This document shows positions 18,041 through 21,789 of a DNA stretch of 21,789 nt, piece after piece. Within the stretch, counting starts at the first letter, position 1. Each line of letters opens with the position of its first letter. A program made the translations under genes and the position numbers. A model generated the notes under the pieces. The model worked only from the letters and a program-made list of their open reading frames with translations. It searched no databases and was not told the origin of the DNA. The stretch is from Gonium pectorale. Its lineage: Eukaryota > Chlorophyta > Chlorophyceae > Chlamydomonadales > Volvocaceae. The stretch covers positions 2,704,782 to 2,726,570 of the forward strand of contig LSYV01000011.1 of NCBI GenBank assembly GCA_001584585.1, in the 5' to 3' direction.

Positions 18041-19525
18041 GTTGTGCAGGAGTCTTTGACGGCGGAATCATTCGCTGATCGCATCAAGCGTGCCATTCCG
18101 ACCAATGCTTGGTTTGCTAACCGCCGCAACACTGACCCTTTGACCCTGCAGTACGGTCTATGGCTCCGTGCAGACAAGGGCCTCCGCCAGATCGTTGCAC
18201 CGAACGACGCTGAGCTACGGCGTGACATCCTCGCCAAATTCCACGCGGACCCGCTTGATGGGCACCCTGGGGTCACGCGCCTCATTGAGCTTGTGCGCCG
18301 CGTCTTTTGGTGGCCACGGCTGGCGAAGGATGCAGAGGACTATGTGCTGTCCTGCGACACCTGCCAACGGAACAAGGCTACCTCCGGTAAGCCTGCGGGC
18401 CTGTTGCAACCGCTGCCCATTCCGAAACGGCCTTAGGACTCTGTGTCCATGGACTTAATTGTCGAGCTTCCCAAAACTGAGGGGGGATACGACGCCGTGT
18501 TGGTCATGGTTGATCGCTTGACCAAAATGGTGCATGTTGCGCCTACCACCACCAAGTGCACGACTGAGGCAATTGCACCCCTGTTCTTTGATAATGTCGT
18601 ACGCTTGCACGACGTTCCTGCGAACGTGGTGTCTGACCGCGGTCCTCAGTCTGGCTCTAAGTTTTGGGCCGCCTTGGGTGAGCTTGCGGGGCTGCGCGTG
18701 AATCTGTCCACTGCGTATCATCCTCAGACTGTTGGTCAGACTGAGCGCATGAACCGTACGCTTGGGTACATGCTCCGGAACTTTGCGGGCCGGAACCCCA
18801 ACACGTGGGACACGCACTTGACTGCTGACTGAGTTTGCCATTAACAACGCAGTCAACCGCTCCACTGGGAAGAGCCCGTTCTTTCTGAACTACGGCTTCC
18901 ACCCTGCTCTGCCTGTCTGGCGAGATCTTGAGGTCACGGTACCTGCTGCTAAGGCCTTTGTGTGCTCCTTTGCCTCCCGCATGGCCGAGGCGAAAACTTG
19001 TTTGGAGGCTGCTCAACAACGAGCTGCGGATTATTACAACCGCAACAAGAAGGATGTGAGCTTTGTTCCTGATCAACTGGTGCTGCTCAACACCAAGAAC
19101 CTGCGCAAGCGCGCTGAGGGTCCGAAGAAGCTGCTGCTGCGTTGGATTGGTCCATACCCTGTCGTACGTATGGTCGGTAAGGCTGCGGTTGAACTCCGTT
19201 TGCCTTCGGATATGCAAATCCACCCCACGTTCCATGTGTCGCTTGTGCGGCAATACCGAAGCGCAGATGCTGCTGCTCCGGATGTGACGGAACCGGATCC
19301 TGTGGAATGGATGCATAACCAAGCCCTGTACAGCGTTGAGCGTGTACTGGACTACCCTGTACGGCGTGTAGGTCGGGCTGGCGGACGCATGCAAGCGCAA
19401 AGTGCATGAGTACTTGGTTAAATGGGCCGGTTAACAGTTGGGAGCCTGCTCGCAACTTTACTCCTGACATGGCTGATGAGTTGAACCGTGTTCGCCTGCG
19501 TGCGAGCGGGGACGCTGCATCCTGA
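18041..19525 (+). pseudogene. Gypsy integrase with C-terminal chromodomain, broken
   Basis: The HHCC zinc domain is visible as [15 protein letters not shown] and later [11 protein letters not shown] at 18434-18436 falls where Trp is usual before DSVSMDLIVELP. The DDE core follows: Asp in SMDLIV, Asp in VVSDRGPQ and Glu in TVGQTERMNRTLG. A frameshift near 18826 loses the frame, and FAINNAVNRSTGKSPFFLNY continues in another. The C-terminal beta domain reads LLLRWIGPYPVV and IHPTFHVSLVRQY. The chromodomain begins KRKVHEYLVKWAG (19393-19431), then a stop and a gap, and resumes as NSWEPARNFTPDMADEL to TGA at 19523-19525. Chromodomains guide insertion to particular chromatin. This integrase cannot be made whole. 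Confidence 0.92.
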
Positions 19526-19536
19526 GGGGGGATAGT
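19525..19536 (+). other. Polypurine tract before the 3' LTR
   Basis: The run AGGGGGGATAG directly follows the pol stop codon and precedes TGTTGTATCATG. A purine run in this position primes plus-strand DNA synthesis in LTR elements. Confidence 0.75.
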
Positions 19537-20252
19537 TGTTGTATCATGTATGCAATGCAGCGTGCAGCGTGGTGACGAGACGCTGTTAGCGACGTGAGTG
19601 TGCATGCCGCTCATGTGGAGAGACTGCACCACACAAGAGCAAGGGCGTGCATCTCGGGTCTCATGAAAAAGGAAACACTGCAAAACACTGCAATGAAGCT
19701 GGTGACCCGGTGCCCGCTTACCTCCAACTGCCAAACCGCCTTCGGTGCCTTGCTCCTGCCTCCGTCATTGCGGTAGGTGCCCCCGGATGCGGAGTTGTAT
19801 GTTGGGACACAGTTGGCACGCTCGAACGGCGTGCACGGCACCACAGAGAAGGCCAGGGGAGAGGCGAGTGCAACTCGGGGGCGGTTGACCGTTACCGGCC
19901 GTAACGGTCGCAAACTGCACCCTACGAGCCCTCAGAACCGGCCCGGACCGCTTCCGACCAGTACTGTAATACTAAAGGGTGCCCTAGGGGCCCTCAGGGC
20001 TCGCTGATTCTGACTTTCGTGAGGCTGTTTCTCGCGATGGTCGGGCCGGCCTGATATTGCGCCTACACCTGCGCGACGTGTCGCAATCGCTACTTGTTGT
20101 GAAAAGTGTCTCCTCGGATATCAAAGCCGGAGTCTATGGTATTTGTGGAGGCGCTGGACGCTCGCCATGTGAACGGCGCGTCGTTTGTGGCCCACTGAGC
20201 TCGCAGAGAGGCCTCGAGAGGCGCGCCCAGGCCCCCGATAGCTTTGTTACAA
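19537..20252 (+). repeat. Putative 3' LTR
   Basis: Begins TGTTGTATCATG directly after the polypurine tract. About 48 bp from 19539 match the sequence at 11320. The right end is a guess: TTACAACC at about 20245-20252 loosely mirrors the TGTTGTA start and the ACAACA proposed for the 5' LTR end. No flanking target duplication was seen. No gene is recognised inside it. Confidence 0.5.
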
Positions 20253-21700
20253 CCTAGATAGGTTTTTGTGAGATTTCTGCGGCTGCCCAGTGCTGCCCGG
20301 AAGCGTAAAGGGTCGCAACGACCAGCATGGGCACTAGCGACCCGCGACGGGCCCTTCCGCGGGTATCCCAGGAGCGGGTTATGAGGGGGAGACGTACCAT
20401 GAGTATGCAGAGTCTCATTCCATTATGACTATGGCGGTTACACGACAGGGGGCTTGTGGCGAGGAACAAGGCCACGCCCAAACCCTCCCTAACCACGCCT
20501 TATGCCCACAAAATGCCCTGTTCCCGTGGTATGACCTACCACCCCAAGCACAACGCTCGACAGTCGACAAAGCCTGCACCACTCCAGGGGACATAAGACA
20601 TGCCTGGCTTACCACGCCAGCACCCACGCCAGGATCTGGCGGGCGGGTTACATTCCCAACATGCTCAATTCGCTTCCTACATGCATTCGAGGCAAAGCTT
20701 TGCGCCCCCCTTCGCAGCATGCGCGATGGGCGGGGCTCCCAGTGCCTTCTTGCCCGCGGCAGCTTCGCCTTTGACGCTGCGGGCGGCATCGACGCTGCGG
20801 GCGGGTATTGACTGCGTTTGCGGTCAAGAGCACGTTTATGGCAGTTAGGCCACGAACCATCCCGCGCAACGTAGGCGGCGCCGATGCAGGAGGCTTCGAG
20901 CTGGGGCTTGCCTCTTGCGCTGGGCTGCCATGGTCTGGCTGCGGCGGCATTTGCAGCGGCAGAGAGCCGGCCGCATGGTCCGCCGCAGCAGGATGCCCAG
21001 TGCTGGTCAAGGGCCCCGCAGCAACACGAGTAGCAGACGTTGGAGAAGGCTGTCGTAGGGCGCAGCGCCCCAACCCACGATGCAGGCCGCCTTCCCTGCA
21101 GCGATAAGTCGCATCCCCGCTCACGCATCAGGGCAATCGCTCGTGGTAAGCCTCGGGGCCCAGAGCGCGCGAAACATCTTGCGCGTCGTCGGACTCACCA
21201 GCGAGGGCGCCCCCGAAGCACAAAAGCGCATCGCTGACATTGTTTAGGCACAGAATCGGCTCGCACAGCAAAGGCGCCGAGCTGTCGGGAGGGGAAGAGA
21301 GTAGGCCCGAAGGCTGGCGGTACGCTGACACGCTGTCGGTCGGTGTTAAACTACGAGTAGGTGGCGTAGGCACCAAACACTCGAGTAACATATAAGGTTG
21401 AAAACGATGGCGTCTTAGAAACAGGATCGTCCGGAGGTCGTAGGCTGCCGCTTCGGCTTCCCTTGGACGAACACAGCGTGAAGTGACCCAGCCACCGTTC
21501 CGCACCAGAGACTATGGTATAGCAAATTGGAAAGGATCAAGACGGCATTGCATTTTAGACCGCGTGTACCATCCGAAAGTAGCCGTTACCATGAACAGCG
21601 GCCGAACATGCTCGCTCAACCCTCGCCCTCCCCTCGCCACACTGCCCTGCCCCGCTCTGCAACGAAGCCGCTCACCACCGTCGCCTCCGTAATAAACACC
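20253..21700. other. Unassigned region, no gene recognised
   Basis: Several long open frames exist, the longest of 237 codons on the minus strand (20415-21128), but they overlap others on both strands as expected in GC-rich DNA. None shows a domain, a membrane plan or a convincing start. GACGCTGCGGGCGG is repeated at 20773 and 20791 (18-bp period). An AATAAA lies at 21691-21696. This may be host intergenic DNA or the edge of a gene beyond the window. Confidence 0.5.
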
Positions 21701-21789
21701 CCGCCGCGCGCGCCCCGTCCCCCTCCGCCGCCGCCACGTCGCCTTCCCCTCTCCCCTCCTCCCCCTCCCCACCCTCCCCCTCTCCCCCC
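21701..21789 (+). repeat. Polypyrimidine (C/T-rich) tract at the window edge
   Basis: The last 80-90 bases are almost wholly C and T on the plus strand, with CCCCT, CCTCC and CCCTCC runs, running off the window. It could be a promoter-proximal pyrimidine stretch, a microsatellite or an assembly-edge repeat. Confidence 0.75.

Larger units (their letters stand above)
11314..20252 (+). mobile_element. Degenerate Ty3/Gypsy chromovirus-type LTR retrotransposon
   Basis: Plus-strand order is LTR-like sequence, candidate primer-binding site, gag with zinc knuckle, methyltransferase-like region, aspartic protease, RT, RNase H, integrase, chromodomain, polypurine tract and LTR start. The order PR-RT-RH-IN is Ty3/Gypsy and the terminal chromodomain marks the chromoviruses. 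Stops lie at 13385-13387, 14558-14560, 15186-15188, 16868-16870, 18434-18436 and about 18832, with several frameshifts, a lost RT Asp codon and an internal deletion. A hAT-like transposon interrupts pol at 15479-16457. The ends are uncertain: only about 48 bp is clearly shared between the two LTRs, and no target duplication was found. Confidence 0.85.

Noticed and set aside
13385..18436. Possible alternative genetic code (TAG/TAA read as Gln), since several in-frame TAG/TAA codons occur in the retroelements
   Set aside because: Some positions would accept Gln, but others fall where Trp or Tyr is usual (18434, 6317). TGA stops and frameshifts are just as common, and neither intact cellular gene has an internal TAG or TAA. 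Decay explains the pattern better.
20415..21128. 237-codon minus-strand open frame
   Set aside because: It overlaps other long frames on both strands, has no recognisable motif, and its Cys/Arg/Pro/Ala-rich composition is what GC-rich non-coding DNA gives.

Overview
The window looks like nuclear DNA from a GC-rich unicellular eukaryote. The spliceosomal GT-AG introns, a RandI/Dualen-like non-LTR element and an alga-like chromovirus make a green alga or related protist the most likely source, but the sequence alone does not settle the lineage. There is no bacterial operon structure, no rRNA or tRNA gene and no CRISPR array. Only two genes look intact and cellular. Most of the rest is dead transposable elements, some nested inside others.

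Layout. (1) 1-718: unassigned flank with GC-rich inverted repeats, probably including the 3' end of the next element. (2) 719-7152, minus strand: a decayed non-LTR retrotransposon. In protein order it has a cysteine-protease-like N-terminus, an APE endonuclease, reverse transcriptase, a long linker with repeated W-x-P-T motifs, a methyltransferase-like domain and RNase H. It is broken by many frameshifts and stops. (3) 7153-8036: no recognisable gene. (4) 8037-9053, minus: an intact seven-helix PAQR/haemolysin-III-type protein. (5) 9054-9454: a divergent promoter region with TATA-like boxes on both strands and a 16-bp palindrome. (6) 9455-11007, plus: a four-exon gene for a 420-residue multi-pass membrane protein resembling the XK-related family. 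(7) 11314 to about 20252, plus: a degenerate Ty3/Gypsy chromovirus with gag, a methyltransferase-like domain, protease, RT, RNase H, integrase and a C-terminal chromodomain. (8) 15479-16457: a 979-bp hAT-like DNA transposon inside the Gypsy pol gene, with terminal inverted repeats and a perfect 8-bp target duplication. (9) 20253-21789: no recognisable gene, ending in a polypyrimidine tract.

Two points stand out. Two retroelements of unrelated classes each appear to carry a DNA-methyltransferase-like domain. The two cellular genes are a head-to-head pair of membrane proteins whose animal relatives act in membrane-lipid biology, which suggests, without proving, shared regulation.
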